Assembly (NCBI RefSeq): GCF_014205255.1
Contig: NZ_JACHNE010000001.1
Location: 2,046,001 to 2,110,000, forward strand
From: Streptomyces caelestis
GTDB lineage: Bacteria; Actinomycetota; Actinomycetes; Streptomycetales; Streptomycetaceae
Length of the DNA stretch: 64,000 nt
Direction: 5' to 3'
Under the pieces are notes generated by a model that was given only the letters and a program-made list of their open reading frames with translations, had not been told where the DNA came from and ran no database searches. The position numbers were made by a program, and so were the translations under genes. Below, piece by piece: positions 32,005 to 40,262 of the stretch (position 1 is its first letter; every line of letters begins with the position of its first letter).

Positions 32005-32026
32005 CATCCATGAACGCCGGTTGAAC
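32005..32026 (-). promoter_or_regulatory. PHO-box-like direct repeat upstream of the PhoX gene
   Basis: On the minus strand two 11-base units are contiguous: GTTCAACCGGC and GTTCATGGATG. The GTTCA start spaced by 11 bases is the hallmark of streptomycete PhoP boxes. It lies 68-89 bases before the PhoX ATG. Further units on either side are not recognisable. Confidence 0.5.
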
Positions 32027-32028
32027 AA

Positions 32029-32085
32029 CGCCCCAGGGGCGCGGGGAACTGCGCGACAAGCCACGACGAACCCGCGCCCGCCAGG
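32029..32085 (+). repeat. Dispersed Streptomyces intergenic repeat, copy 2
   Basis: Shares AGGGGCGCGGGGAACTGCGC and the following GCCAC..C.AACCCGCG pattern with 16559-16613. It abuts the PHO-box-like site. Confidence 0.6.
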
Positions 32086-32090
32086 CAGGA

Positions 32091-33509
32091 TCAACCGCCC
32101 TGTTGGGACCGCGCCTTAAAGGCCGCCTTCCGCGCTTCCTTGGCGACCTTCTTGTCCGGATGCAACCGCCCCATCGCCTCCAGCACATCAGCCGTAGCGG
32201 GATGGTCAACCCGCCACACAGCCTCAAAGAACCCACCGTGCTGCTGCGCAAGCCCCTCGACCAACGCCCGCAACTCCTCGGAGTTCCCTTCGGCAGCCAG
32301 CTGCGCGGCCACCGTGTCGATGGTCAGCCAGTACACCATCGCTTCCGACGGCGCAGGCACGTCCGCCGCGCCGTGCTCGGTGAGCCAGACCCGGGCGAGA
32401 CCGCCCAACTCGGCATCGTCGAGGACTTCCCGCAGCGCCGGCTCGGCCGCGGCCCCCACCAGGGACAACGCCTGCTGACACCGCAACCGCCGCAGCGGCG
32501 CCCCGGCATCCGAACCCCGCGCCGCCGCCAGCAACTCCCGCGCCGCGTCGAGCGATTCCCGGCGCTCCAGCCACTGCTCGGTCTCGGCCTGTGCCGCCCC
32601 CGGCGGGAACGCGGCCGTGCCGTCGAGCAGCGCGTCGGCTCCCTTGTCCGCGAGGTCTCCGACGGCCGGTGCCTCGAATCCGGCCTCCAGCAGCCGGGCA
32701 CGCAGGCCGTACACCCCGAGCGGGGTGAGCCGGACCATGCCGTACCGGGAGACGTCGGTGTCGTCGACGGGCGCCGCGGGCTCCTCGTCGGCATCGGCCA
32801 TGAGGGCCTCGTCCACGGGCTGGTACGCCACGAGCCCCACCGGCTCCAGCATCCGGAACTGGTCGTCCAGCCGCATCATCGCGTCGGACACCTGCTCCAG
32901 GACGTCGTTGGTCGGCTCGTCCATGTCGCTGGGCACGATCACCGAGGCGGCCAGTGCGGGCAGCGGCACCGGAGCCGCGGCGGGTGTGTCCTCGCCGGCG
33001 GTCAGCAGATAGAGGTTGCCGAGCACGCCGTCGAGGAACTCCGCCTCGGCCTCCGGGTCCCAGTCGAGGGCGGAGAGGTCGACCTCGCCGTCCTCGGCCA
33101 CGAGCCCGTCGAGGTCGGGCACGCTCGCGTCGGCGAGCACCGTCTCCAGGGCCGCGAGCCACACCGCGAGCACGTCCTGCGGCGAGCCGCCGGTGAGCAC
33201 CGCCAGGTCCTCGCCCGCCGTGACGGTGCCCTCCTCCTCGTCGACGATCTCGACGAGCCCGGTGTCCAGGGCCACCCGCCATGCCTCGCTGGCGTCGGCG
33301 GCGGCGTCGTCCCCGCTCAGTCCGAGCACCTCGGCGGCCGCGGGCAGCTGCTCGTCGACGAGCCCGCCCCCGGCGTCGACCCGGGTCTCCGGCCCGGCCC
33401 AGCGGGCCAGCCGGGCGGCTCGGGACAGCACCGGCGTGGACAGTGCGTCGCGCGCCAGCTCCGCTTCGGGGTGCAGCCGCACCGGCGGCAGGGGGGAGCT
33501 GTCTGACAT
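32091..33509 (-). CDS. Large conserved hypothetical protein
   Basis: 472 residues from ATG 33509 (MSDSSPLPPVRLHPEAELAR). Acidic, without signal peptide or membrane segments; alanine- and glutamate-rich helices throughout. No catalytic motif recognised. The middle (VSRYGMVRLTPLGVYGLRARLLEAGFEAP) resembles a winged-helix-like domain seen in other actinobacterial hypotheticals, and the C-terminus ends in a lysine-rich tail (HPDKKVAKEARKAAFKARSQ). Function unknown. Confidence 0.7.
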   Translation of the reverse strand: MSDSSPLPPVRLHPEAELARDALSTPVLSRAARLARWAGPETRVDAGGGLVDEQLPAAAEVLGLSGDDAAADASEAWRVALDTGLVEIVDEEEGTVTAGEDLAVLTGGSPQDVLAVWLAALETVLADASVPDLDGLVAEDGEVDLSALDWDPEAEAEFLDGVLGNLYLLTAGEDTPAAAPVPLPALAASVIVPSDMDEPTNDVLEQVSDAMMRLDDQFRMLEPVGLVAYQPVDEALMADADEEPAAPVDDTDVSRYGMVRLTPLGVYGLRARLLEAGFEAPAVGDLADKGADALLDGTAAFPPGAAQAETEQWLERRESLDAARELLAAARGSDAGAPLRRLRCQQALSLVGAAAEPALREVLDDAELGGLARVWLTEHGAADVPAPSEAMVYWLTIDTVAAQLAAEGNSEELRALVEGLAQQHGGFFEAVWRVDHPATADVLEAMGRLHPDKKVAKEARKAAFKARSQQGG

Positions 33510-33815
33510 CGGCTGTTTCTCCTAGGGCGCCTCATACGACTCAGCCGCTCAGCCTAGACGGATTTACACCTATGCCGCCTACTTCATGTCCCCGTCAGGA
33601 GCTGTACATGGCCGAAACCTTGACAAGTGACCTGAGCAGGCTGGAGATTGACGCGCGTAGAAGTCGGCGGACACTTGTTCACCGGGCCCGCCCTGCCAGG
33701 CCCGCCCGTCCACCGCTCTCTACGCGCGTCACACCGCCCGCCCCAGAGGGAGCGGCAGACAGTCCACGCACCACCCTCGTCCCGGCGCCCTGTCACGTCC
33801 CCGGAGGGATTCCCG

Positions 33816-35645
33816 TTGCCGAGCAAGTCGTCCGCGCGCCTCGCCGCGCTCACCGTCGCCGCCGTGTGCTCCGCGGCATCCACGATCGTCCTCACCACCC
33901 CGGCCCACGCCGACTCGGTCCGCATCCACGACATCCAGGGCAGCACCCGGATGTCCCCGTACGCCGGCAGGCAGGTCACGGACGTGACCGGCATCGTCAC
34001 CGGCATCCGCACCTACGGCCAGTCCCGCGGCTTCTGGATCCAGGACCCGAACCCGGACGCCGACCCGGCGACCAGCGAGGGCGTCTTCGTCTTCACCGGC
34101 TCGGCACCGAAGGGGGTCGCCGTCGGTGACTCCGTCACGGTCAGCGGCACGGTCTCGGAGTACGTCCCCGGCGGCACCGCCTCCGGCAACCAGTCGCTGA
34201 CGGAGATCACCAAGCCGACGACCACGGTCGTCTCCAGCGGCAACGCGCTCCCCGCCGCCACGACGATCGACACGAGGTCGGTCCCCGCCGCCTACGCACC
34301 GGCCGGTGACACCACGGCGAACGGCTCGGTCAACGCCCTCCCCCTCAAGCCCTCGAAGTACGCCCTGGACCACTACGAGGCACTGGAGGGCATGACCGTC
34401 CGCGTCACCGACACCCGTGTCGTGGGCGCCACCGACCCGTACACCGAACTCTGGGTGACGGTGAAGCCGCACGAGAACCGCAACCGCCACGGCGGCACGG
34501 TCTACGGCTCCTACGACGCCCAGAACACCGGCCGCCTCCAGATCCAGTCCCTCGGCTCGACGGCCGACTTCCCGAAGGCGAACGTCGGCGACACCCTCGC
34601 CGGCGCGACGGCGGGCCCGCTGGACTACAACCAGTTCGGCGGCTACACCCTGGTCGCGAGCGAACTCGGCACGCTCAAGCCGGCGGGCCTGAAGCGCGAG
34701 ACGACGAGCAAGCAGCGCTCCTCGGAACTCGCGGTGGCCACCTACAACGTCGAGAACCTCGACCCGACCGACGCCACCTTCGCCGAGCACGCGTCCGCGA
34801 TCGTGAACAACCTGAAGTCGCCGGACATCGTGTCCCTGGAGGAGATCCAGGACAACAACGGCGCGACGAACGACGGTACGGTCGCCACCGACCAGACCAT
34901 GACCAAGCTGATCGACGCGATCGTCGCGGCCGGCGGCCCGACGTACGACTGGCGCTCGATCGACCCGGCCGACGGCACCGACGGCGGTGAGCCCGGTGGC
35001 AACATCCGCCAGGCGTTCCTGTTCAACCCGGAGCGGGTCTCCTTCACGGACCGCGCGGGCGGCGACGCCACGACGGCGACCGGCGTGACGAAGATCCGCG
35101 GCAAGGCGCACCTGACGTTCAGCCCCGGACGGATCGCCCCCGCCGACGAGGCCTGGAAGAACAGCCGCAAGCCGCTGGCCGGCGAGTTCGTCTTCCGCGG
35201 CCGAACGGTCTTCGTGATCGCCAACCACTTCAACTCCAAGGGCGGCGACCAGGGCCTGACCTCCCAGTACCAACCGCCGGCCCGCGGCTCCGAGACCCAG
35301 CGCCACCAGCAGGCCACGCTGGTGAACGCCTTCGTCAAGGACATCCTCGACACCCAGAAGAACGCGGACGTCATCGCCCTGGGCGACATCAACGACTTCG
35401 AGTTCTCCCGCACCACCAGCATCCTCGAAGGCCGGGGCGAACTCTGGTCGGCGATCAAGTCGCTGCCCCGCAGCGAGCGTTACTCGTACGTCTACCAGGG
35501 CAACAGCCAGGTCCTCGACCAGATCCTGATCAGCCCGTCGATCCGCCGCGACTGCGACTTCGAGTACGACAGCGTGCACGTCAACGCGGAGTTCAACGAC
35601 CAGATCAGCGACCACGACCCGCAGGTCCTGCGCTTCCGCCCGTAA
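33816..35645 (+). CDS. Secreted endonuclease/exonuclease/phosphatase-family nuclease
   Basis: 609 residues. The start is TTG 33816, where GGAGGGA lies eight bases upstream and a signal peptide begins (LPSKSSARLAALTVAAVCSAAS, cleavage near PAHA|DS); the open frame to 33648 lacks protein character. Residues about 35-290 form an OB-like N-terminal domain (TGIVTGIRTYGQSRGFWIQDP). The EEP nuclease domain (about 300-609) has VATYNVENLDPTD, SLEEIQDNNGA (catalytic Glu), VIANHFNSKGGDQ, ALGDINDFEFS (Asp/Asn pair) and ISDHDPQVLRF (final Asp-His). It matches ExeM/NucH-type extracellular nucleases that scavenge DNA. Leader of about 300 bases contains one GTTCACC unit only. Confidence 0.88.
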   Translation: MPSKSSARLAALTVAAVCSAASTIVLTTPAHADSVRIHDIQGSTRMSPYAGRQVTDVTGIVTGIRTYGQSRGFWIQDPNPDADPATSEGVFVFTGSAPKGVAVGDSVTVSGTVSEYVPGGTASGNQSLTEITKPTTTVVSSGNALPAATTIDTRSVPAAYAPAGDTTANGSVNALPLKPSKYALDHYEALEGMTVRVTDTRVVGATDPYTELWVTVKPHENRNRHGGTVYGSYDAQNTGRLQIQSLGSTADFPKANVGDTLAGATAGPLDYNQFGGYTLVASELGTLKPAGLKRETTSKQRSSELAVATYNVENLDPTDATFAEHASAIVNNLKSPDIVSLEEIQDNNGATNDGTVATDQTMTKLIDAIVAAGGPTYDWRSIDPADGTDGGEPGGNIRQAFLFNPERVSFTDRAGGDATTATGVTKIRGKAHLTFSPGRIAPADEAWKNSRKPLAGEFVFRGRTVFVIANHFNSKGGDQGLTSQYQPPARGSETQRHQQATLVNAFVKDILDTQKNADVIALGDINDFEFSRTTSILEGRGELWSAIKSLPRSERYSYVYQGNSQVLDQILISPSIRRDCDFEYDSVHVNAEFNDQISDHDPQVLRFRP

Positions 35646-35660
35646 CCTGCCGGGCCAGGG

Positions 35661-35688
35661 GCCGGCTGGGCCCAGACGTCCAGCCGGC
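35661..35688. terminator. Bidirectional hairpin between convergent genes
   Basis: GCCGGCTGG and CCAGCCGGC, perfect 9-base stem with a 10-base loop, between the nuclease and the ABM-domain gene. Confidence 0.65.
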
Positions 35689-35703
35689 ACCACGGCACCG
35701 CGC

Positions 35704-36387
35704 TCACCCGGGCACGAGCCCCAGGGCATGCCGGTACCGGCTCCCGCTCGTCCCCTGCACTCCCGGGTACGTCCGCACCCGCTCCCACGTGTCGGTCTCG
35801 GACGCCGTCAAGGCCTCGTCATAGGTCTGGTCGCTCTCCCACTCGGCGTAGTTCAGCACGTGCCCGCCATCGGTACTCAGATGGAAATGAGCGGAGATCA
35901 GCCCGGCGTCCCCTTCAGGATCGTCTCCGGCGGCCTTGAGCACGAGATCGACCCACTCCTCCCGCCGCTCCCGGGCCCCTTCCTCGAAGTCGATCCGCAC
36001 GGCGACGATCAGACCGGGCACCCGCACGTCCCCGGCAGCCCGCTCCAGGCTGCGGTACCGCCGGTAGCGCCCGAGCCCCACCCGCTCGATCCCCGGCACG
36101 GCGGTGTCGATCTCGTCGACCCGCTCCTGCCGATGAACTTTGACGAAGGCCTCGTACGCCTGCTCGCTGCTCCACTGCGAGTAGTGCATCAGCGTGGAGC
36201 CGTCGTGCCCGACGTAGACGTGGTACCCCAGCAGATCACCGGTGGGCCACGGCCGCCGCTCCCAGGTCCGCCCGATGGCCTCCACGGTCTGCCGCTGCCG
36301 CTCGGGGGTACCGACCCGCCAGGTACTGAAGAAGGGAGCACCGATCCGGGGGTCGGTGAGGTCGGGGTGCTGCTCGGTTCGGCTCAT
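35704..36387 (-). CDS. Double antibiotic-biosynthesis-monooxygenase (ABM) domain protein
   Basis: 227 residues from ATG 36387 (MSRTEQHPDLTDPRIGAPFF). Two ferredoxin-like ABM domains in tandem: residues 15-110 (GYHVYVGHDGSTLMHYSQWSSEQAYEAFVK) and 120-225 (ISAHFHLSTDGGHVLNYAEWESDQTYDEAL), each with the L/NYxxWxSxxxY pattern. These domains act on small aromatic or quinone compounds, often without cofactor. The SoxR-like box about 50 bases upstream makes it a likely member of the redox-cycling-drug response; an ABM-family monooxygenase is, to my knowledge, part of the S. coelicolor SoxR regulon. Confidence 0.85.
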   Translation of the reverse strand: MSRTEQHPDLTDPRIGAPFFSTWRVGTPERQRQTVEAIGRTWERRPWPTGDLLGYHVYVGHDGSTLMHYSQWSSEQAYEAFVKVHRQERVDEIDTAVPGIERVGLGRYRRYRSLERAAGDVRVPGLIVAVRIDFEEGARERREEWVDLVLKAAGDDPEGDAGLISAHFHLSTDGGHVLNYAEWESDQTYDEALTASETDTWERVRTYPGVQGTSGSRYRHALGLVPG

Positions 36388-36435
36388 TGAACACTCCAGT
36401 CGTATGCGCCGGTTGCCTGCGCACCCCACCTTTCA

Positions 36436-36455
36436 ACCTCGACCAAGCTTGAGGT
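36436..36455 (-). promoter_or_regulatory. SoxR-like box within a 19-base-spacer promoter
   Basis: Minus strand: TTGACC, then TCAAGCTTGGTCGAGGTTG (19-base spacer), then AAAGGT. The dyad ACCTC...GAGGT fills the spacer, as in E. coli soxS (TTTACC, CTCAAGTTAACTTGAG in the spacer). The over-long spacer is the MerR-family hallmark. It lies 48-70 bases from the ABM gene start. Confidence 0.65.
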
Positions 36456-36670
36456 CAAGCGAAGGGTGTCGCAGGGCCCGGCGGCACGACTGCCCGAAGC
36501 GGCGGCCTCCGGCGGCTGAGCAGACCACCACGCGCCCGCACCCGCGGCAAGGCCGGCCACGGCGGCACGCGGCAGCCGGCCTGCGGCAGCTCAGCCGCGA
36601 CGCGCCCGCAGCCGCCGGCTCACGGAAGGGGAACGTGTCGGGGGGTGTCCCGCCCGCAGCGGTTGGCGCG

Positions 36671-37183
36671 TCAACGCGCGTGCATGGGTGTCCGAGCCCA
36701 TCGCGCCGTTCCGAGGACGGACACCCCTCGGCGCGGCCCCGACCTACGACCACCGCGCAGGCGCAAACGACCCGCACCTCCACCCCGCTCAGCGATGCCA
36801 GCGATGCCGCGAGGCCAGTGATGCACATGCTGCCGCCGCCGCAACACCTCGACAGCCACCACCGCAACCCCCGCAGCCGCCCCGGCGATCAGCACCGGGC
36901 CCGGATGCCGCACCCCGGCCTGGACGGCACCGCGCACCGGCCGAGGCCCCGCATGCGTCGCCTTGTCGTGCACCACATGCCCGGCCTGCGCGGCGCTGCT
37001 CCGCAACTGCACCGTCATCGCCCCGGCCTTGTCCCGCAGATCGGCAGCCCGCGCCCGCGCACGCCCCTTCACATCCGCTTTCCCGGCCAGCTCCTCGACC
37101 GTGTTCCCGAGTTCACCACGGGTCCGCTCGATCTGCTGCCGCAGCTCATCGGGCCCCTTGGCCCCGCCTTTCGCGTCCGTCAT
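36671..37183 (-). CDS. DUF3618 family membrane-associated protein
   Basis: 170 residues from ATG 37183, overlapping the previous gene as ATGA. The start GPDELRQQIERTRGELGNTVEELAGKADVK is the DUF3618 signature helix (quoted core: IERTRGELGNTVEEL). One membrane segment (about 94-112, GPVLIAGAAAGVAVVAVEVL) follows a coiled region. The remaining 55 residues are arginine/glycine-rich and unusual, so a late frameshift or an extended tail is possible. Pairs with the preceding holin-like gene, a combination often found near each other in actinobacteria; function unknown. The 215 bases downstream to the SoxR box hold nothing I can identify. Confidence 0.7.
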   Translation of the reverse strand: MTDAKGGAKGPDELRQQIERTRGELGNTVEELAGKADVKGRARARAADLRDKAGAMTVQLRSSAAQAGHVVHDKATHAGPRPVRGAVQAGVRHPGPVLIAGAAAGVAVVAVEVLRRRQHVHHWPRGIAGIAERGGGAGRLRLRGGRRSGPRRGVSVLGTARWARTPMHAR

Positions 37184-37599
37184 CGATGCGCCCTTTCCTT
37201 GATTTCCTCCACGTCGGCCCTGACGCTGCCGAGCGCCGCCTCAGGCGTGGGAGGCGTGGCCCGGCGCAACTGCCCCCGGCCGGCAGCGGCCAGCACGGCC
37301 GCGATCACGAACAGCACACCCGTCACGATGAGCGCCGAGGCCCAGACGGGCAGCACCAGTGAGAGGGCGGCGACCCCCGCCCCGGCCAGCACCAGCAGCC
37401 CGGCGTAGGCGACGGCACCCGCCGCACCGAGCAGCCCACCGCCACGCCCCGCACGCCGCCCCTTCTCGGCCAGCTCTTCCTTCGCGAGTGCCACTTCCTG
37501 CCGCACGAGCCGGGAGGCCTGCTCCGCGGCCTGCGAGACGAGCTCGCCCACGGAGTGGTGCTCCTCGTGCACGGCCCGATGCTCGATGGTCCCCGTCAC
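37180..37599 (-). CDS. Phage-holin-family (DUF1469/Tmem) membrane protein
   Basis: 139 residues from GTG 37599, chosen for AGGAGG eight bases upstream. The amphipathic start SVGELVSQAAEQASRLVRQEVALAKEELAEKGRR (core: VRQEVALAKEEL) is the family signature, followed by two membrane helices (about 58-80 and 85-108). Despite the name, such proteins are chromosomal envelope proteins in actinobacteria and not lysis genes. Translationally coupled to the DUF3618 gene. Confidence 0.8.
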   Translation of the reverse strand: MTGTIEHRAVHEEHHSVGELVSQAAEQASRLVRQEVALAKEELAEKGRRAGRGGGLLGAAGAVAYAGLLVLAGAGVAALSLVLPVWASALIVTGVLFVIAAVLAAAGRGQLRRATPPTPEAALGSVRADVEEIKERAHR

Positions 37600-37758
37600 G
37601 GTGTTCCGCCTCCTCTCGACGTAGGAACCCCCGAGTACCCGGCCCACCCCCTGCTACCCCGCCCCACCCGGCCTCTCATCGAGCTCTCAGCATCCCTTAT
37701 CAATGTCAGGTAGAAGAATTAACTAGAGCTACAGAGTCATGATGCCGACACTACTCAC

Positions 37759-38655
37759 ATGACGACTCCGACGACCCCCTTCGGCCGCACCCTGTGCGCC
37801 ATGATCACCCCCTTCACGACGTCCGGGTCACTGGACCTCGACGGCGCCCAACGCCTCGCCGCCCACCTGGTGGCACAGGGCTGCGACGGCCTGGTCCTGT
37901 CCGGCACGACGGGCGAGTCACCGACCACCACGGACGCCGAGAAGTCGGCCCTCATCGCAGCCGTCCGCGAGGCCGTGGCCGACCGGGCGTTGATCATCGC
38001 GGGCATCGGCACGCCCGACACCCGCCACACCCTCGACCTGGCCCGGGAGGCCGAAAAGGCCGGCGCGGACGGCCTGTTAGTGGTGGCCCCTTACTACAGC
38101 AGGCCCCCGCAGGACGCGATCGAGGCGCACTTCCGCGAGATCGCCGACGCCAGTGAGCTCCCGCTCATGCTCTACGACATCCCGAACCGCACCGGCATCC
38201 GCGTCGAACCGGAGACGATCCTCCGCCTCTCCGCACACCCCAGGATCGTCGCGGTCAAGGACTGCTCCTACGACTTCCTGGCCGCCCAGAAGGTGCTGGC
38301 CCGCACGGACCTGGCGTACTACGCGGGCTGCGACGAGCACAACCTCGCCCTGTACGCGGTGGGCGGCGCCGGTTACGTCAGCACGGTGTCGAACGTGATC
38401 CCGGACCGGCTGCGAGCCGTGCTGGACGCGTTCGACGCGGGCGACACGACTCGGGCGGCCCGCCTCCAGCAGCAGGCCACCCCCCTCATCGAGGCGACGA
38501 TGTCGGCAGGCCTCCCGGGCACGGTGACGACGAAGGCGCTCCTCACCGCCCTGGACCTCCCCGCGGGCTCGGTCCGCACTCCCCTGCGGCCCGCCGACGC
38601 CAAGACGACCGACAAACTCCTGTCGCTCTACAACACCCTGACCACCGCTGCCTGA
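37759..38655 (+). CDS. dapA: 4-hydroxy-tetrahydrodipicolinate synthase
   Basis: 298 residues. FGRTLCAMITPFTTSGSLD, SGTTGESPTTT (pyruvate-binding GTTGE), YYSRPPQDAI with catalytic Tyr, LYDIPNRTG, and IVAVKDCSYDF with the Schiff-base lysine (about residue 167) are all those of the lysine-pathway enzyme. It condenses pyruvate with aspartate semialdehyde. Codon 107 (38077-38079) is TTA, unusual in a biosynthetic gene of this host and a reason to suspect bldA-dependent translation. dapD lies 3.2 kb downstream on the other strand beyond an IS graveyard. Upstream 100 bases are comparatively AT-rich. Confidence 0.9.
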   Translation: MTTPTTPFGRTLCAMITPFTTSGSLDLDGAQRLAAHLVAQGCDGLVLSGTTGESPTTTDAEKSALIAAVREAVADRALIIAGIGTPDTRHTLDLAREAEKAGADGLLVVAPYYSRPPQDAIEAHFREIADASELPLMLYDIPNRTGIRVEPETILRLSAHPRIVAVKDCSYDFLAAQKVLARTDLAYYAGCDEHNLALYAVGGAGYVSTVSNVIPDRLRAVLDAFDAGDTTRAARLQQQATPLIEATMSAGLPGTVTTKALLTALDLPAGSVRTPLRPADAKTTDKLLSLYNTLTTAA

Positions 38656-38679
38656 CCAAGGAGTGACCCCCGGCCCGCC

Positions 38680-38787
38680 GCCAGCGGCTGACCTGCTGCC
38701 GGAAGAGGGTCTGCCGGACGTACGCCTCCGGTTCGACGATCCGGTGCCGGCGGCCCTCCGCCTTGATCAGCGCGTTCTGAAACAGGC
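38680..38787 (-). pseudogene. Fragment of an ECF (SigE-like) sigma factor
   Basis: A minus-strand frame reads LFQNALIKAEGRRHRIVEPE and continues AYVRQTLFRQQVSRWRRAG, which matches the region-2 end of actinobacterial SigE-type sigma factors (ALxKAxxRWxRIxxPEAYVRxxL). No start or remaining sigma-4 region is present. It is a 100-base relic between dapA and a terminator hairpin. Confidence 0.6.
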
Positions 38788-38788
38788 C

Positions 38789-38824
38789 GGGGCCCGTACC
38801 GCAAGGGTGTGCGGTACGGGCCCC
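38789..38824. terminator. Strong hairpin terminator
   Basis: GGGGCCCGTACCGCA paired with its exact complement, 15-base stem, 6-base loop AGGGTG. It serves the small secreted-protein gene on the minus strand and possibly dapA as well. Confidence 0.85.
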
Positions 38825-38843
38825 GGCCCGTGGCTGTGCCGGC

Positions 38844-39074
38844 TCAGTTCCAGGCGTACCCGTCGCCGAACAGCAGCGTGTGCTCCAGCACGTCCTCCGC
38901 CGGGTCGTCGACCTGGCCGACGTTGACGTTGATCAGCCCCACCCGGTGCCCGTTGTGCGAGCCCGTGTTGGTCTCGTCGGCGTGCGCGGCCCCCGCCGGA
39001 AGCCAGCACACCACCAGCGCCGTGACCGCCCCGGCCAGACAGCGCGCCACGGCCCGCCCCCGCTCGTTCCTCAT
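38844..39074 (-). CDS. Small secreted protein
   Basis: 76 residues from ATG 39074 with GAGGACC upstream. Signal peptide MRNERGRAVARCLAGAVTAL..AHA cleaves after about residue 33, leaving about 43 residues: DETNTGSHNGHRVGLINVNV then GQVDDPAEDVLEHTLLFGDGYAWN. The mature part looks like a conserved actinobacterial secreted peptide, but I cannot name the family; chaplin and rodlin signatures are absent. The gene has its own strong terminator. The 400 bases upstream (39075-39480) hold no gene except the transposase-tail relic at 39367. Confidence 0.7.
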   Translation of the reverse strand: MRNERGRAVARCLAGAVTALVVCWLPAGAAHADETNTGSHNGHRVGLINVNVGQVDDPAEDVLEHTLLFGDGYAWN

Positions 39075-39366
39075 GCCCCGGTCCTCGTTTCGTCGGTTCG
39101 GCTTCTGATCGGACACGGCGTCCGCCCGTTCGTCGGACTCTGCGCCCACCCGTTCATCTGCAAAAACCACCATGAGGTCACGCCGGGTAACTCGTACGGG
39201 GCCCATTCGGAGAGCCGATGACACACGGCCCGGGCCCCCCACGCCGCGGGTATGTTCGGCGACGCTGGTCGGTCGCCAGGTGCCGGGTGCCGGTCGCGGG
39301 AGGGGCGATGGCGACGAAGCCGGTACGGCTCACCACCGGCTGGAGCTGTTCAGCCTCGGACGCACG

Positions 39367-39402
39367 CGCCGCCGCAGCCCTCGTCCTGCTCCAACTCGAG
39401 TA
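39367..39402 (+). repeat. 36-base copy of a transposase 3' end
   Basis: Identical over 36 bases to 40474-40509, ending CTCCAACTCGAGTA. In the second copy it encodes the transposase C-terminus (AAAALVLLQLE). Here the stop is changed to TAC and sequence on either side is unrelated, so this is a relic of another IS copy. Confidence 0.85.
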
Positions 39403-39480
39403 CGACCGAACCATCTGAAGGATCACACAACGTCACCATCCACTACTGGGAAAGGCTTCAGTCCCGTGTAGACCCGGTGT

Positions 39481-39909
39481 TCAGACCTCCGTGTAGGCGT
39501 ACTGAGTGCAGGTGAACGCGTCGTACCAGGTTGAGCCGTATTCCCCAGCGCATGCCCGCCACTTCAGGTTGTATCCCTCGGTGAAGTTCTTGTTCTGGTA
39601 ACGCCCTTCGCCCTTCCCCTTCGTCATCCAGACCTTACCGCCCCGCACGAGGACGCCACTGTCGTTCCTCAATTCCCACATGATAAAAACCGATTCCCCA
39701 TCCGCCTCCAAGTCATTCACCTTGAACCAGTCACCGTTCGAGGCGAACAATCCAGATACGAATATGTTGCCCTCAACTTGCCAAGGCCCAGGCGAGGACG
39801 TGGTAGTCGCGATAGCTACATCATGCTCCCAGTCAATGGCGGAAGCCTGAGAGGTAAAGAGGGTGAACGCTGCCGCTGCGGCAGCGGCGACCGTGGCTAT
39901 GCGCTTCAT
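39481..39909 (-). CDS. Secreted hypothetical protein of foreign base composition
   Basis: 142 residues from ATG 39909 (GTG 39915 is possible). Signal peptide MKRIATVAAAAAAAFTLFTS, cleavage at ASA|ID. The mature domain (about 118 residues) is beta-rich: GPWQVEGNIFVSGLFASNGD, FIMWELRNDSGVLVRGGKVW, with two cysteines near the end that could form a disulfide. GC is visibly lower than the surroundings. It lies between two transposase relics that share a 36-base tail, suggesting arrival by transposition or recombination. No family recognised. Confidence 0.7.
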   Translation of the reverse strand: MKRIATVAAAAAAAFTLFTSQASAIDWEHDVAIATTTSSPGPWQVEGNIFVSGLFASNGDWFKVNDLEADGESVFIMWELRNDSGVLVRGGKVWMTKGKGEGRYQNKNFTEGYNLKWRACAGEYGSTWYDAFTCTQYAYTEV

Positions 39910-40027
39910 CTGCACGTACCTTCATATGGATTAGATTCGCAATGAGGCGGTCACGCTAGCATTAAACTTTGACAAAAGTCAGCCCAACAGCCAGGAGCAT
40001 TACGTGATCGTGATCTTTCCGGGTTGA

Positions 40028-40262
40028 TCATGTGAGGCCGAGGGCTGACAGCGGGCGGTGGTAGTCGCGGCTGGCGTGGCGGAGGGGCGGCTGCGATGTT
40101 GGTCTCGCCGTTCTGGCGGAAGAGGCTGACGGCGAGGTTGCGCAGGCAGGCCAGGGTGCGGACCTTGGAGTCGTCCTCGCGGAAGGTGCGGTCACGACGT
40201 GGTACAGGAGGTTCTCGATGCCCCAGTTGCCTCTGATCCAGGCGGCGAGCTGGACATGTCGA
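40028..40262 (-). pseudogene. ISAs1-type transposase C-terminal remnant, frameshifted
   Basis: Minus-strand pieces AAWIRGNWGIENLLYHV, then after a one-base shift RTFREDDSKVRTLACLRNLA and VSLFRQNGETNIAA, then after a second shift LRHASRDYHRPLSALGLT and stop TGA at 40028-40030. These together are the end of an ISAs1-family transposase. It is cut at about 40262 by the IS5-like remnant on the other strand. Confidence 0.75.

Noticed and set aside
33670..33690. PHO box in the leader of the secreted nuclease gene
   Set aside because: Only one GTTCACC unit is present; the required 11-base repeat is missing.
37180..37599. Phage lysis holin
   Set aside because: The family name is misleading; there is no endolysin or phage gene nearby, and the coupled DUF3618 gene fits a chromosomal envelope pair.
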